The position numbers were made by a program, and so were the translations under genes. Positions 1-11,219 of a stretch of DNA of 64,000 nt are shown here, in pieces (within the stretch, counting starts at the first letter, position 1; every line of letters starts with the position of its first letter). The DNA comes from Dallia pectoralis (taxonomy: Eukaryota > Chordata > Actinopteri > Esociformes > Umbridae): positions 16,620,418-16,684,417 of the forward strand of contig CM055730.1 in NCBI GenBank assembly GCA_029465975.1. The letters run 5' to 3'. The notes below the pieces were generated by a model that was given only the letters and a program-made list of their open reading frames with translations, made no database searches and was not told the origin of the DNA.

Positions 1-322
1 TCAATTGTTAAATAACTCTGTTATGGTTTATGGGTATGGTATTATACTCAGACCTAAGTTTGATTAATACGCTTAAGGGGAAACCTTCAAAAAATATTTT
101 TCAACAACAGTTTGTTTCCTGTTTAATGCACAATGAGTACAACGCAGGATTCTGTTAACACAGCAAAAAGAGCAGGTCGGTGGCATGAGAAAACGCCCAG
201 AGCTCTGCCCTGTTCAAGGAACTAGTTAACCGCAGGCATGTAGTTACTTTAGAGACAAACACACAGAACAGTTGGAAGGGAGAGAACAAGAGAAAAAGGG
301 AGAACGTGAAAAAACAATGGAG

Positions 323-337
323 AAAGAGAAAACAACA

Positions 338-382
<45 letters not shown>

Positions 383-417
383 AAGCCCATAAATATATAC
401 ATTGTTGTTTTCTCTTT
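323..417. repeat. AT-rich inverted repeat (potential cruciform)
   Basis: Two perfect 24-bp inverted arms (323-346 and 394-417) flank a (TA)n core. Each arm carries the sequence ACAACAATG or its complement next to the TA tract. The structure can fold into a long hairpin. No transposon terminal motif or target-site duplication was seen, so it is listed only as a palindrome. Confidence 0.8.
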
Positions 418-898
418 ATACAGCAGAGAGACAGAAGGGAGACAGTACAGAGAAAGTTAGATGGGAGAGAGAGTTAGGGAACAAATTGCCTGGTGAGATG
501 GCCCACCCACTCACCTCAGAACAAAGATGCTTTATAGGAGATAAGCAACTTTTGCCCACACATCAATCAGTTCAAAGCAAAAACTCTCACCCACACACTG
601 GTCCTAGACCACTTCCTGCCACCCAATTCTGTAGTCTGCTGCAGCATTTACATATGAACTAATTCAGTATGTTGATATGATATCATTAGACCAAACTACT
701 AACTGTGTTTCTTTGAGTTGGATAAAAAACTGATAATTGCAATAGAGAGCAGGATAAAGGCCGAACAAAATAAATAAATGGTCGGGGAAAAAACAAAAGA
801 ACGGCAGTTTAGATCACGTGCATATTCCTAGTGCGATTGATACTAACCCACTTGTTGCTTACTGGATACATTTGACTAAACAATACGTTCTTAATTAC

Positions 899-1370
899 TA
901 GGGATGTCCAGATCCGATTAAGTGATCGGAAATCGGGCCCGATCACGTGGTTTCAGACTCGATCGGAATCGGACGTTACCTCCCGATCAGGACTCAGATA
1001 TATATGTATATATATTCTCATTATTTTTTAACACATCTATAATTATGCGGTGGCACAGAGTTAGACCCTTTCGACTCCACACAGAAACAGCAACGCGTCC
1101 GGCATGATATCACTTTGTTGCCGAGACGCTATTGGTTAAATTCCGGCAAAGTAGAACACGGAAGTAGCTTGAAGCGAAAAGAGCGAGTATGTCTGCTGTC
1201 TGGAGGTAATTAAATAAAAAATAAGGAACATCCTGGATCTGGTTTTTTTCGCTCTTCTTTAATCTTCTTTTTTTTATATATTATAGAAGTATCGGGACTC
1301 GGTATCGGTAGATACTCAATATCAAATGACTCGGACTCGAGGGCAAAAAAACCTGATCGGGACATCCCTA
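899..1370. mobile_element. Non-autonomous hAT-type DNA transposon (MITE), 472 bp
   Basis: The element begins TAGGGATGTCC and ends GGACATCCCTA, so the termini are inverted repeats that extend imperfectly inward. It is flanked on both sides by the same 8-bp sequence TTAATTAC (891-898 and 1371-1378), which is the target-site duplication length of hAT elements. It holds no transposase reading frame and would depend on a related autonomous element. Confidence 0.9.
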
Positions 1371-2409
1371 TTAATTACACACTAATAAATCCTTATCGAA
1401 CAGCTAACTAAGCTGTACAACATTAGCTGCTTTGCCCGGTGCCGATGCCTGCTCTGTGCCGAGGCCTGCTCTGTGCCGAGGCCTGCTCTGTGCCGAGGGC
1501 TGCTCTGTGCCGAGGCCTCCTCCATGCTGAGGTGAAATGAGCAGCCTTCTAAGGGAATGAGCACCTTCCTGAGGCCACCATCCACAACAACTACATAATA
1601 CACACACACACACACACTTACGCTAATGGACGCACACACACCCGATTCCTCTCAGTAGAAACATAAAGTTGTGTGTGAGTGTCAGGAGGTTCCATCAGGG
1701 TCCCATGTATGCCTGTAGGATGTTCTCTGTTTGTTGGGCTTTTAGAGGAGAAGCACCACGTTAGTGGAACAGGGAAACCCTGATAAATAACCGCTCTGTC
1801 TACCGCCATGGCCTGTTTGTATGTTTGTGTGTGTGTGTGTGTGTGTGTGTTGGCAATGCCTGCAGTCATCTCACTCTTTCTCTGGCTCAATCTGACAGCG
1901 GTCTCAGCCTGGGTGTATTTCTGTAAAACCACTGCACAGATGCCATGGATGACTGAACTCAAAGAATGTATCATTTCACTGGCCCACACATTTTCCAGGC
2001 TTCAGCGCAAACACTGTCCCCCACTAATTCATTGGGCGTCCTAAGACTATGTTAGGGAATTATCCCGGTTTGAATACAGACAATACCCGGAACTGGATGT
2101 GACATACTTGATGTGCTCATGGTTTAGCTGTCCTAGTGAAATGGAACCAGCGTAAAAGTAATACAAAAACAAGTGTCATTTTGGGAGGGGTTTATGTGCA
2201 CCTACGGATAATGATGTCTAATAAAAAGGAATTGTGTATTTTTCTGTCAGTGCCATTTCCAATACTGGACAGCAGCAATCAAGGACTGTGGCGTCTATTT
2301 GGAGGTAACGTTTTCTGTCACTGCACAGTCCATCGTACCAATACATCATTGCTATAGTGTTAAACATCTTATGCCAAAAATCCTCCACACAGAAATGAAA
2401 TCATGCCTG

Positions 2410-4114
2410 ATGTGTACCTGTGTGCAGTCTTCCTCTGTGACTGATATGTGTGCCTGTGCTCCAGATGTGTACCTGTGTGCAGTCTTCCTCTGTGACTGAT
2501 ATGTGTGCCTGTGCTCCAGATGTGTACCTGTGTGCAGTCTTCCTCTGTGACTGATATGTGTGCCTGTGCTCCAGATGTGTACCTGTGTGCAGTCTTCCTC
2601 TGTGACTGATATGTGTGCCTGTGCTCCAGATGTGTACCTGTGTGCCGTGTTCCTCTCAGACTGATATGTGTGCCTGTGTTCCAGATGTGTACCTGTGTGC
2701 AGTCTTCCTCTGTGACTGATATGTGTGCCTGTGCTCCAGATGTGTACCTGTGTGCAGTCTTCCTCTGTGACTGATATGTGTGCCTGTGCTCCAGATGTGT
2801 ACCTGTGTGCCGTGTTCCTCTCAGACTGATATGTGTGCCTGTGTTCCAGATGTGTACCTGTGTGCCGTGTTCCTCTCAGACTGATATGTGTGCCTGTGCT
2901 CCAGATGTGTACCTGTGTGCCGTGTTCCTCTCAGACTGATATGTGTGCCTGTGTTCCAGATGTGTACCTGTGTGCAGTCTTCCTCTGTGACTGATATGTG
3001 TGCCTGTGCTCCAGATGTGTACCTGTGTGCAGTCTTCCTCTGTGACTGATATGTGTGCCTGTGCTCCAGATGTGTACCTGTGTGCCGTGTTCCTCTCAGA
3101 CTGATATGTGTGCCTGTGTTCCAGATGTGTACCTGTGTGCCGTGTTCCTCTCAGACTGATATGTGTGCCTGTGCTCCAGATGTGTACCTGTGTGCCGTGT
3201 TCCTCTCAGACTGATATGTGTGCCTGTGTTCCAGATGTGTACCTGTGTGCAGTCTTCCTCTGTGACTGATATGTGTGCCTGTGCTCCAGATGTGTACCTG
3301 TGTGCAGTCTTCCTCTGTGACTGATATGTGTGCCTGTGCTCCAGATGTGTACCTGTGTGCAGTCTTCCTCTGTGACTGATATGTGTGCCTGTGCTCCAGA
3401 TGTGTACCTGTGTGCCGTGTTCCTCTCAGACTGATATGTGTGCCTGTGTTCCAGATGTGTACCTGTGTGCAGTCTTCCTCTGTGACTGATATGTGTGCCT
3501 GTGCTCCAGATGTGTACCTGTGTGCAGTCTTCCTCTGTGACTGATATGTGTGCCTGTGCTCCAGATGTGTACCTGTGTGCCGTGTTCCTCTCAGACTGAT
3601 ATGTGTGCCTGTGTTCCAGATGTGTACCTGTGTGCCGTGTTCCTCTCAGACTGATATGTGTGCCTGTGCTCCAGATGTGTACCTGTGTGCCGTGTTCCTC
3701 TCAGACTGATATGTGTGCCTGTGTTCCAGATGTGTACCTGTGTGCAGTCTTCCTCTGTGACTGATATGTGTGCCTGTGCTCCAGATGTGTACCTGTGTGC
3801 AGTCTTCCTCTGTGACTGATATGTGTGCCTGTGCTCCAGATGTGTACCTGTGTGCCGTGTTCCTCTCAGACTGATATGTGTGCCTGTGTTCCAGATGTGT
3901 ACCTGTGTGCCGTGTTCCTCTCAGACTGATATGTGTGCCTGTGCTCCAGATGTGTACCTGTGTGCCGTGTTCCTCTCAGACTGATATGTGTGCCTGTGTT
4001 CCAGATGTGTACCTGTGTGCAGTCTTCCTCTGTGACTGATATGTGTGCCTGTGCTCCAGATGTGTACCTGTGTGCCGTGTTCCTCTCAGACTGATATGTG
4101 TGCCTGTGTTCCAG
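2410..4114 (+). repeat. 55-bp minisatellite, 31 units, containing copies of the vstm4 exon acceptor
   Basis: There are exactly 31 units of 55 bp with no indels, and they run directly into the real exon at 4115. Each unit starts with ATGTGTACCTGTGTGC and ends GTGCTCCAG or GTGTTCCAG. The first 26 bases of B-type units are identical to the start of the vstm4 transmembrane exon, and the unit end equals the bases just before it. Two unit types, A (GCAGTCTTCC, CTGTGACTG) and B (GCCGTGTTCC, CTCAGACTG), alternate largely in an AABBB higher-order pattern of 275 bp. Confidence 0.95.
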
Positions 4115-4225
4115 ATGTGTACCTGTGTGCCGTGTTCCTCTGCTCTTTGGGACTGCTCTCCATCTTCCTGTTCACACTGGTCCTCTCCTGCCAGTACCTG
4201 CGGACACAACACACTCTGAAAAAAA
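4115..4225 (+). CDS. vstm4: vstm4 transmembrane exon
   Basis: The exon follows GTTCCAG and ends before GTAGGT. One base of its first codon comes from the missing upstream exon. It encodes VYLCAVFLCSLGLLSIF and the rest of the helix, then a short basic stop-transfer segment ending in lysines. Its own acceptor is the last of 32 near-identical acceptor sequences. Confidence 0.92.
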
Positions 4226-6989
4226 GTAGGTGCTGGCACACACACACTCATAGGTTACCAGAGGAGTTACCTTAATTGTTTCTCCCCTGTCACTGTTGTT
4301 TCCTAGCCCTGTGTAAGTTTTTAGAGTTTGATAAATGACTGACGGTAATTAAATGGAATTACCTATTTTTCTGCAGCCAGTTACTACCTGGTCAAATGTC
4401 CAGAAAGCAGGTATGTTTTCTTTTACCAATAGTTTGAACTCACGATAATACTGTACATTATTGGACAGCTGATAGGACAGTTTTAATTTCAATGCAACTT
4501 TTGTGGCATGAAATATTTGTTTTACTGTACATTTTATTGAACATTGATTGATTTATCAAAGTATGTTGCTGGATGTTTCATTCCTTGTATCCTGTGTAAC
4601 CTCTTCCTGTTCCTTTATAATCAATTTATGTGCATGTCCAACCTCTTTCTGTTTCTGTCCAACCTCTTTCTGTTTCTGTCCAACCTCTTTCTGTTTCTGT
4701 CCAACCTCTTTCTGTTTCTGTCCAACCTCTTTCTGTTTCTGTCCAACCTCTTTCTGTTTCTGTCCAAACTCTTTCTGTTTCTGTCCAACCTCTTTCTGTT
4801 TCTGTCCAAACTCTTTCGGTTCCTGTGCAAACTCTTTCTGTTTCTGTCCAACCTCTTTCTGTTTCTGTCCAAACTCTTTCGGTTCCTGTGCAAACTCTTT
4901 CTGTTTCTGTCCAACCTCTTTCGGTTCCTGTCCAACCTCTTCCTGTTTCTCTTTAACTCCTTCCTATTCCTGTCCAACCCCTTCCTGTTCTTATATTTGA
5001 CAACAGCTCTGGAGAGACAGTGACCAGCTCTGTGAGTTCTTCCAGCTCATCTCCGAGAGCCCACAGGAAAGAGAAGAGAACGAGAAGTTCCCAACCCAGA
5101 GAACCATTAGATATTCCACCATACGTACCAAACAAAGGTACAATACATCCATGTACTTCAGTGTGAACCTGATACCCTGTTAGAACATTAGCATTGTAGT
5201 AATTTAGCAGACTTAGCACATTCATCTTTGGATAACTTGGCAGCTACAACACAGTGATAGTTTATACACATTAATCTCCGCAAAGCTATGTGTCATCCAA
5301 TTAAAGCAAGGGGTAGCTGGGTTGTCCTAGCCTGTACCACCAATGGTGTGCCAGGACACTGAAGAGATTTGACCACTGCAGAAATGAAAGTATTATAGCC
5401 AGTGCGTTAGTTTCCCATTTTCATCCAGCTGACCGCAGCTCTGTTCTGTGAGCTTGCAGTGAGTCAGTTAGCCGAGGAGCAGAAGAGGAGGGCAGAAATG
5501 GCTGGTAGACAAGGAGATATAGGATGAAGAGTTGTGTTGTCGTGGGACAATCTGGGTGGCGGTATGGATGGAGAGAGAGATTAAGCAAAATATGGGGGTT
5601 GCAGGGAGATTAGGTGACAAAAATCAGTAGTAACATAGTAATACGATTGTTTGTGAATAGTTTTGTCAGTTCTAGGGTTTCCGCTTCTGTTTGGATGAGT
5701 AGATAATGCTACAACATTGAGCAGCAGTTTCAATGAAGTAAATTAAACGGCTGTTATTCTGTTCTAGTGCCTGTAGTTGCAAAAAGACAGAGACCCAGGA
5801 AACCTAGACGTTTAAAGAGCCAGTCGCAGAGGCCGTTTACGGTAAGAGCTCCGATTGGTTAACTCCTCTCACACCCTTAGCCAATTGAAATAATTGAAAT
5901 TCATATTATCAAATAATAGGATTTATGCCGTCTGAGTCATAGCCTTTATAAATAATTTTCTGTGTTCAATCTTTTATTTTGTTTACAAATTATGTAATGT
6001 TTACATCTAAACATATAATTTCCTTATATTTTGCAATTGAGTTATAGAGCGTATGAGCTGAGAAAGGGGGAGTTCTAGAGCAGGTCTCTGAAGGCTGTTC
6101 TACGTGTTCTCTAATGTAGTTATGGCAGTACCGTCCTGTTATGAGCGTACTCATTTTATTTAGCTTTATTGCTTCCCAAACACACTTATTTATTTATAGG
6201 GCGCTGCGTTTTCTCTGATAATGCCACATTACTTTAGAAAAAAATAGTTTGACGAAAAGAAAGATCTGGTGAGAAAGCTTTTAATAAAGGTTAAAATCCA
6301 GTTCACGTGACACTGGCCCCTGCTTATTCATGATAGTAAATATATGTGTTTAAATATACTGTATATTAATATCATAAACACAGCAAATATCAAAATACAG
6401 AAGATTCTTGAAAACTGTATTATTTGTATCCCGTCAGAAAGAAAATAAATTGTGCTCTAACTTGATTGGCCATCAGTTAGTTGCTCACATGCATAGTCTA
6501 ACTGGAATAGTCTTACTGGAATAGTCTAACTGGAATAGTCTAACTGGAATAGTCTAGATTGGAGGACACAGGATTGATATTAATTTTTCGGAATGTTCTA
6601 TTGTCTATAATCGTTCAGTTCCTCTCAGAAAATGTTCTACTGTTCTGAGAATATTCTCGTTTTCTGGGAATGTTCTTCTGTTCTGGGAATGACCTGCTGT
6701 TCTGGGAATGTTCTCCTGTTTTACTGGTGATAATGTGAAGCCTTTAGACAACTAATAAACGATGGGTGGATAACTTGTAACCCTCGTTCTTCCCCTGGTT
6801 CATCTCTTCTAGTCGAAGGTTTGTGAGGAGGACAACCTGACATATGCAGAGTTGGAGATGGTACGACCCAGGCCTGAACCATCTTCTTCCTCCCCTGCCT
6901 CTCCTTCCTCTCCCTCCATCCCTGAGCCGCTAGGCTCCACCCCCTCCAGCTCTGACACAGTCTATGCCCAGATCCTTTTTCAGGACTAA
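4115..6989 (+). CDS. vstm4: V-set and transmembrane domain-containing protein 4 (3' part, five exons)
   Basis: Five coding exons (4115-4225, 4377-4410, 5007-5137, 5768-5841, 6813-6989) with GT-AG borders keep one reading frame to a TAA stop, giving about 175 residues. They encode a transmembrane helix (core LGLLSIFLFTLVLSC), a YYLVKCPESSSGETVTS juxtamembrane segment, a basic Ser/Arg-rich stretch, and a C-terminus with LTYAELE and DTVYAQILF. These segments match what I recall of mammalian VSTM4 in order and spacing. VSTM4 is a type I immunoglobulin-superfamily membrane protein; in mammals it is reported to dampen T-cell activation and to be the source of a secreted peptide (peptide Lv). Signal peptide and V-set domain are not in the window. 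It is convergent with wdfy4, as in human. Identification is firm; the ligand and function in fish are unknown. Confidence 0.93.
4377..4410 (+). CDS. vstm4: vstm4 34-bp micro-exon
   Basis: Preceded by TTTTTCTGCAG and followed by GTATGT, it encodes SYYLVKCPES. Only this acceptor choice keeps the frame with both neighbours. Confidence 0.9.
4639..4975 (+). repeat. 21-bp pyrimidine-rich minisatellite in a vstm4 intron
   Basis: About 16 copies of a unit built on AACCTCTTTCTGTTTCTGTC lie just upstream of the acceptor of the 5007 exon. Because 21 is a multiple of three it stays open in several frames on both strands, but it has no sign of coding use. Confidence 0.9.
5007..5137 (+). CDS. vstm4: vstm4 cytoplasmic exon (Ser/Arg-rich)
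   Basis: Bounded by TTGACAACAG and GTACAA. It encodes SGETVTSSVSSSSSSPRAH, a basic KEKRTRSSQ stretch and LDIPPYVPNK. The SGETVTS and DIPP segments correspond to those I recall from mammalian VSTM4. Confidence 0.92.
5768..5841 (+). CDS. vstm4: vstm4 cytoplasmic exon (basic)
   Basis: Between TTCTGTTCTAG and GTAAGA. It encodes VVAKRQRPRKPRRLKSQSQ, a strongly basic segment, and ends in phase 0. Confidence 0.9.
6495..6720 (+). repeat. Two short tandem repeats in the last vstm4 intron
   Basis: Positions 6495-6555 hold four copies of a 14-bp unit (TAACTGGAATAGTC). Positions 6610-6720 hold about five degenerate copies of a unit built on TGTTCTGGGAATG. Confidence 0.75.
6813..6989 (+). CDS. vstm4: vstm4 last coding exon with tyrosine motifs
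   Basis: After CATCTCTTCTAG the exon reads SKVCEEDNLTYAELEMV, a Pro/Ser-rich linker, then DTVYAQILFQD and stop TAA. LTYAEL fits the ITIM consensus and TVYAQI fits the ITSM consensus (TxYxxV/I), suggesting SH2-phosphatase-type signalling. A 3' UTR follows; the first good poly(A) signal is AATAAA at 7483-7488. Confidence 0.93.
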   Translation, partial: SKVCEEDNLTYAELEMVRPRPEPSSSSPASPSSPSIPEPLGSTPSSSDTVYAQILFQD

Positions 6990-7482
6990 GAACAGGATAT
7001 CAAATGAATGCTTTGAAGGAAATGTGTTTGAAAGTATCTTTTTACGACGGTGACCTAGCAAGATATAATATTGATGTCTTAGATGTGGATCCTAAGTGCT
7101 GCCTTTTGGTCTGAGATACCACAAGATTGTGTGCTGAAGTTTTGGCACAATTGTTAAAACTTTTAAAGATTCCATAAAGAGTATTTTTTAATGAACCACA
7201 ACCATTAAAGTGCATTAATATGTCAACGGCTTCAATGAGATACACAAGACATAACCTGGTATGAACCTTTCCTTTATTTATGTCCCTTTGTTTTCTGGTT
7301 TAACTGCTGGTTTTATCAACATGTGTTCCATATGACAATTAGGGGTGAGTGTGTAGGGTGACTTTTTTATTTTACAATGCTAGCCAAAAGTGATAACATG
7401 TAACTGCAAAACATCTACACGTTACAATGGAAACTAGTTAACGTTGAATGTGTAAATAGGCAACTGATGTATCTAACAATGG

Positions 7483-7488
7483 AATAAA
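7483..7488 (+). terminator. vstm4: Candidate poly(A) signal of vstm4
   Basis: AATAAA lies about 490 bp after the vstm4 stop codon in an AT-rich 3' region. No competing canonical signal was seen between the stop and this point, so it is the likely end of the transcript. Confidence 0.5.
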
Positions 7489-7659
7489 TAATTGTATAAA
7501 TAATTTTATAACCACATTTCATGGGAAATATACTGTCATTTCAGACATTTGTATCATTTTCTGTTTTTTATTATTACATATTTTGGGGCATTTTTGAAAG
7601 TGACAGTGGTGAAGATAGAGGATAGTGTGCTGCAAAGGGCGCAGGCTGTAATAGAACCC

Positions 7660-7990
7660 ACAGGGAAGCGGTTCGTGTGTGTGTGTCTGTAGACAGGCTG
7701 TAATGGAACCCACAGGGCAGCGGTACGTGTGTGTGTGTGTGTGTGTGTCTGTAGACAGGCTGTAATGGAACCCACAGGGCAGCGGTACGTGTGTGTGTGT
7801 GTGTGTGTCTGTAGACAGGCTGTAATGGAACCCACAGGGCAGCGGTTCGTGTGTGTGTGAGTGTGTGTGTCTGTAGACAGGCTGTAATGGAACCAACGCA
7901 GCAGCGGTACTTGTGTGTGTGCCTGTAGACAGGCCGTAATAGAACCAACGCAGCAGCGGTACGTATGTGTGTGCCTGTAGACAGCGGCCT
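7660..7990. repeat. TG-rich compound minisatellite
   Basis: About six units of roughly 55-65 bp, each with GACAGGCTGTAATGGAACC, a GCAGCGGTACGTG segment and a variable (TG)n run. It lies in the intergenic space after vstm4. Minus-strand open frames here are repeat artefacts. Confidence 0.85.
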
Positions 7991-7999
7991 AGACCACTG

Positions 8000-10190
8000 G
8001 ACCAACCCAGGCCACATTTGTATCCTGTTTTAATAAAAAAATCACAGTTTAAGCATTGATCTTTCAACCGCTGTACACTTTAGGACAATAAATAATGCAT
8101 TCCCCATAACCCCCCAATTCTGGAGAGTTCAAGATCAGTACATGTCTCTCTCTCAGACAGCTGCAACAAGTCTTTGTTTTAGGCATCCATGCTTAACCAT
8201 CAGGTAGGTTTCTGCACACAACGTCCAACCAATAAGTTGAGATCATGGCGTGCAACATCTTTCCACGAGGAACCACGAAACAAGAATCACAAGAGCAATG
8301 ATTCCAGGAATTCCTTCCTTATGCCGCCACCTTAAACCCCAGGCAATGTTTGTCCAATGTGAATTGTCCCCGCTAGCTCAAAGCCACCCATTTGCTAGTG
8401 ACGCCGCCTAGTCTCTGACCAAGACAGAGGCTGATGTTGAAAAAGATCAGTGTTGGGCTGTGTGTGAAAATGGAGAATTAAGCACTAAACACAGGGGCCC
8501 TACTTACCTCCCATTGATTGCAAACAGTCGTAAACACCACAGACATCAGCACTAAATATGTCTTTATCCTAGAGGCAGGAGGTGCCACGGTCTACTGGCG
8601 ATCGGAGGTGAAGGAGGAGGCCATTTTGTGAAGGTCAGATTGGGAAGGATATATGGGGCCATTGAATGGATTAAGAAAAAGAACCAGACCCGCCTCCCGT
8701 ACTCTCAGCGTAGAAAGTGATGAAAGATCTCGGGAAGGAGGTGAAGTCAGTGACTGGGATGAACTCCCTAATGGGAACATTTATTCAAATCAGGCTAATT
8801 GTAATCATGCTTAATAATTAGCTTTACAGTGCATTATAATTGGGTTAGACTACAAGATGGTTCTGCCTAGGTGCCATAATTTATTTGATTTAATTATTCT
8901 GAGGAACCCAACGGTGTGGCATTTAATATCATAAAGCCAGTGAAGGAAAGCGAATGGATGTGGTCTGTTGTCTCCGAGAAGGTCATAGCTGGCTCTATGC
9001 AAGAGTTATGGGACTATTTTCCAGTCTATTAAGCTACTCCACTTAGCACAATTAGCAGCACGCTCAAAGGTTAACGGCAGAGCCCTCCTCTATGGGTGGC
9101 TACATAGCAGGGTAGAATTGAAAGTGCGGGGGAGAGATGGAAATTGAGAGATAAACGAAAACGGAGACCTCTCGGGGTGGCTAAAGAGGATTCTGGTGGA
9201 GTTTACGAGAGTGAGGGAGGACAGAGAGGAAACGAGTGGAAGACGTCTGCAGGGTGTAGCTGCGAATGCTCTTTCCTCAGAGGAGAGGCGGAGAAAGAGA
9301 AAGTTGAAAAGAAGCAGCGGGCAGATATTTTACATGGTACCCCTGGCATTCCCGCCGGTGGGTATTGATGTTGAAATGCAGTACTCCTGAAGAGCTTTTC
9401 AATCCTGTGTGGTTTGTCTGTGAGGAAGAAGAACAGTATTAGCGATATGTTGTCTGTTGGGTCATGTCTGTGGTTCAAATGGTGAACACAAATGAAACAG
9501 TAAAATCCCCCTTAGAACACACAAACGCTCAGCAAAACAGACACAACATCCTCAAAAAGCAATTAAATGAAACATTCCATGCAAAAAAACATCCATTGCC
9601 TCGATCCCACTGTCTTGACCAAAAATGGGAGCAACGCTAGACTAGAAGTCTGTCTAACACTGTTTCATAGAGTCTGACGGCATTCAAAGGGCTTTATAAA
9701 ACACACTGAATTGACCGACTTACCTTCCAGCACAACAACTCAAACACACGGCCAAAAAATGTTTGAGGTGGCCTCATGACAAGTCTGTGAACGTCTCTCA
9801 GTGGTCCATCTGAGACATGAAGTTCGTAGTTCACCAACGCATCCCACCCCGTCTGACGGAGCGTGAGAGGATCCACAATGAAGAATGGCAGAAACTGCCC
9901 AAACCATGGTGTGCAGAGATGGCAAACGCAGAAGCAGGAAGATCCAAAGCTCTTTAAGACAAAGCTTCGATGATAGTGTTTCGGTGGGTACATTTTCACA
10001 GGTGAGTCAATAATAAGGAGACTGTGAATTACGGTAATTTCTTTCATCTGAACCAAGTACTCACACAGCGACAGGGATTGAACATTTATTCCGCGTGAGT
10101 TTTCTTCTAAACCAAAAAATGACGTGACCTTACAATCTTCATTTTGAGTGTCAAGTGTTTAAAAGCAGTTGTAACAAACAGATGAACATG
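8000..10190. other. Intergenic, no gene recognised
   Basis: No splice-bounded coding segment or recognisable transposon was found between vstm4 and the Tc1 remnant. The short open frames here have no recognisable domain. Confidence 0.5.
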
Positions 10191-10199
10191 TAAATGCAC

Positions 10200-10740
10200 T
10201 ATTTGCAATACAGTAAAATAAGAAATGAGCCAAAATATTAAGACCACGCAGACAGAGGTGAAGTGAATAATGTTGATCATCTCCTCACATGGGCACATGT
10301 CAAGATAGGTTGGATACTAAGCCAACAATAGATGTTCGAGAAAAAGGCAGAAGCAAAGACCTGAGTGACTTTGACAAGGGCCAAATTGTTATGGCCAGAC
10401 GACAGGGTTCGAGCCTCTCTAAAAGGCTGGCGGGTTCTTCTGGTCAGCAGTGGTGAGGTCCGACTAACAGAGTGGTCTAGTACCACAAGTGTTGGAACTG
10501 GACTTTGGAGCAGTGGAAGGTCGTCTGATCCAATGAGTCCTGTTTTCTTTTACATCATGTGGACGGCTGTGTACGTGTGCGCCGTTTACCTGGGGATATG
10601 ATGGCAGCATGATGCATTGTGGGAAGACGACAAGCCAGTGGAGGGAGTGTGATGCTCTGGGCAATGTTCTGCTGGGAGACCCTGGGTCTGGCTATAAATG
10701 TGGATGTGTAGTGAAGTGCCGAGAGACAGATATTACGTTG
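10200..10740 (+). pseudogene. Decayed Tc1-like transposon/transposase
   Basis: The segment GTGAAGTGAATAATGTTGAT and what follows resemble the leader of a common fish Tc1-like element. The translated DLSDFDKGQIVMARRQG is the N-terminal helix-turn-helix region of such transposases. After position 10430 the sequence jumps to the region around WSSGRSSDPMSPVFFYIMW, so the centre is deleted, and several stops and frameshifts follow. It cannot make a functional transposase. Confidence 0.8.
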
Positions 10741-11219
10741 GTATTTATTAAAATAAAACACGACCAACCTCAAACGGGGAAAAAACATGTATCTGAATTA
10801 AATGTAAATGCGCTTATTAAAGTTACTTATTAACATACAAAACAGATACACGGACACGAACACTCCACACCAATAACTGAAACGTAATTTAAATGCCACC
10901 ATAGAACAACAATGCCGAACAAGTTGCCATCCCAACCTAGAGAACTTAACAGCCCCCGGTGATTAGCCTGACTAGCACCTGGTGTGCACAAACTGAAAAC
11001 AAACCAACCAGGAAGTAACGTGTGCAACACAGAACAAGCTACCTAGTGAAACAAAATCGTGACCCACTTACACACCCATGATAATTTCACACCAGGTACA
11101 CCAATCCGGGGCAGTGGTTATTCCTGACGGCAGTAACTTTAGCGCTAGCCAGTCTGGTAAGTGTGTCAGTTTTAAAGTGAGGTAGAGTCGTTATGAAGTT
11201 GCTGCAAGACAGCCTATAC

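Larger units (their letters stand above)
1..2409. other. Upstream intron/flank of vstm4, no coding exon seen
   Basis: Apart from the palindrome, the hAT MITE, a short 17-bp GC-rich tandem repeat near 1449-1520 and small CA/TG runs (1590-1617, 1826-1850), I see no supported gene here. In particular no V-set immunoglobulin exon is recognisable, so the extracellular exons of vstm4 probably lie further left. Confidence 0.6.

Noticed and set aside
2410..4114. CRISPR-like or satellite-encoded array
   Set aside because: Units are contiguous with no spacers and derive from the vstm4 exon junction in a vertebrate genome.
4544..5023. Hydrophobic LFLFLSN-repeat ORF resembling a membrane protein
   Set aside because: 21-bp intronic minisatellite; the opposite-strand and other frames are equally open and it overlaps the vstm4 exon in the wrong frame.
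9694..10056. 120-codon minus ORF
   Set aside because: No recognisable domain, no splice context and next to decayed transposon sequence.
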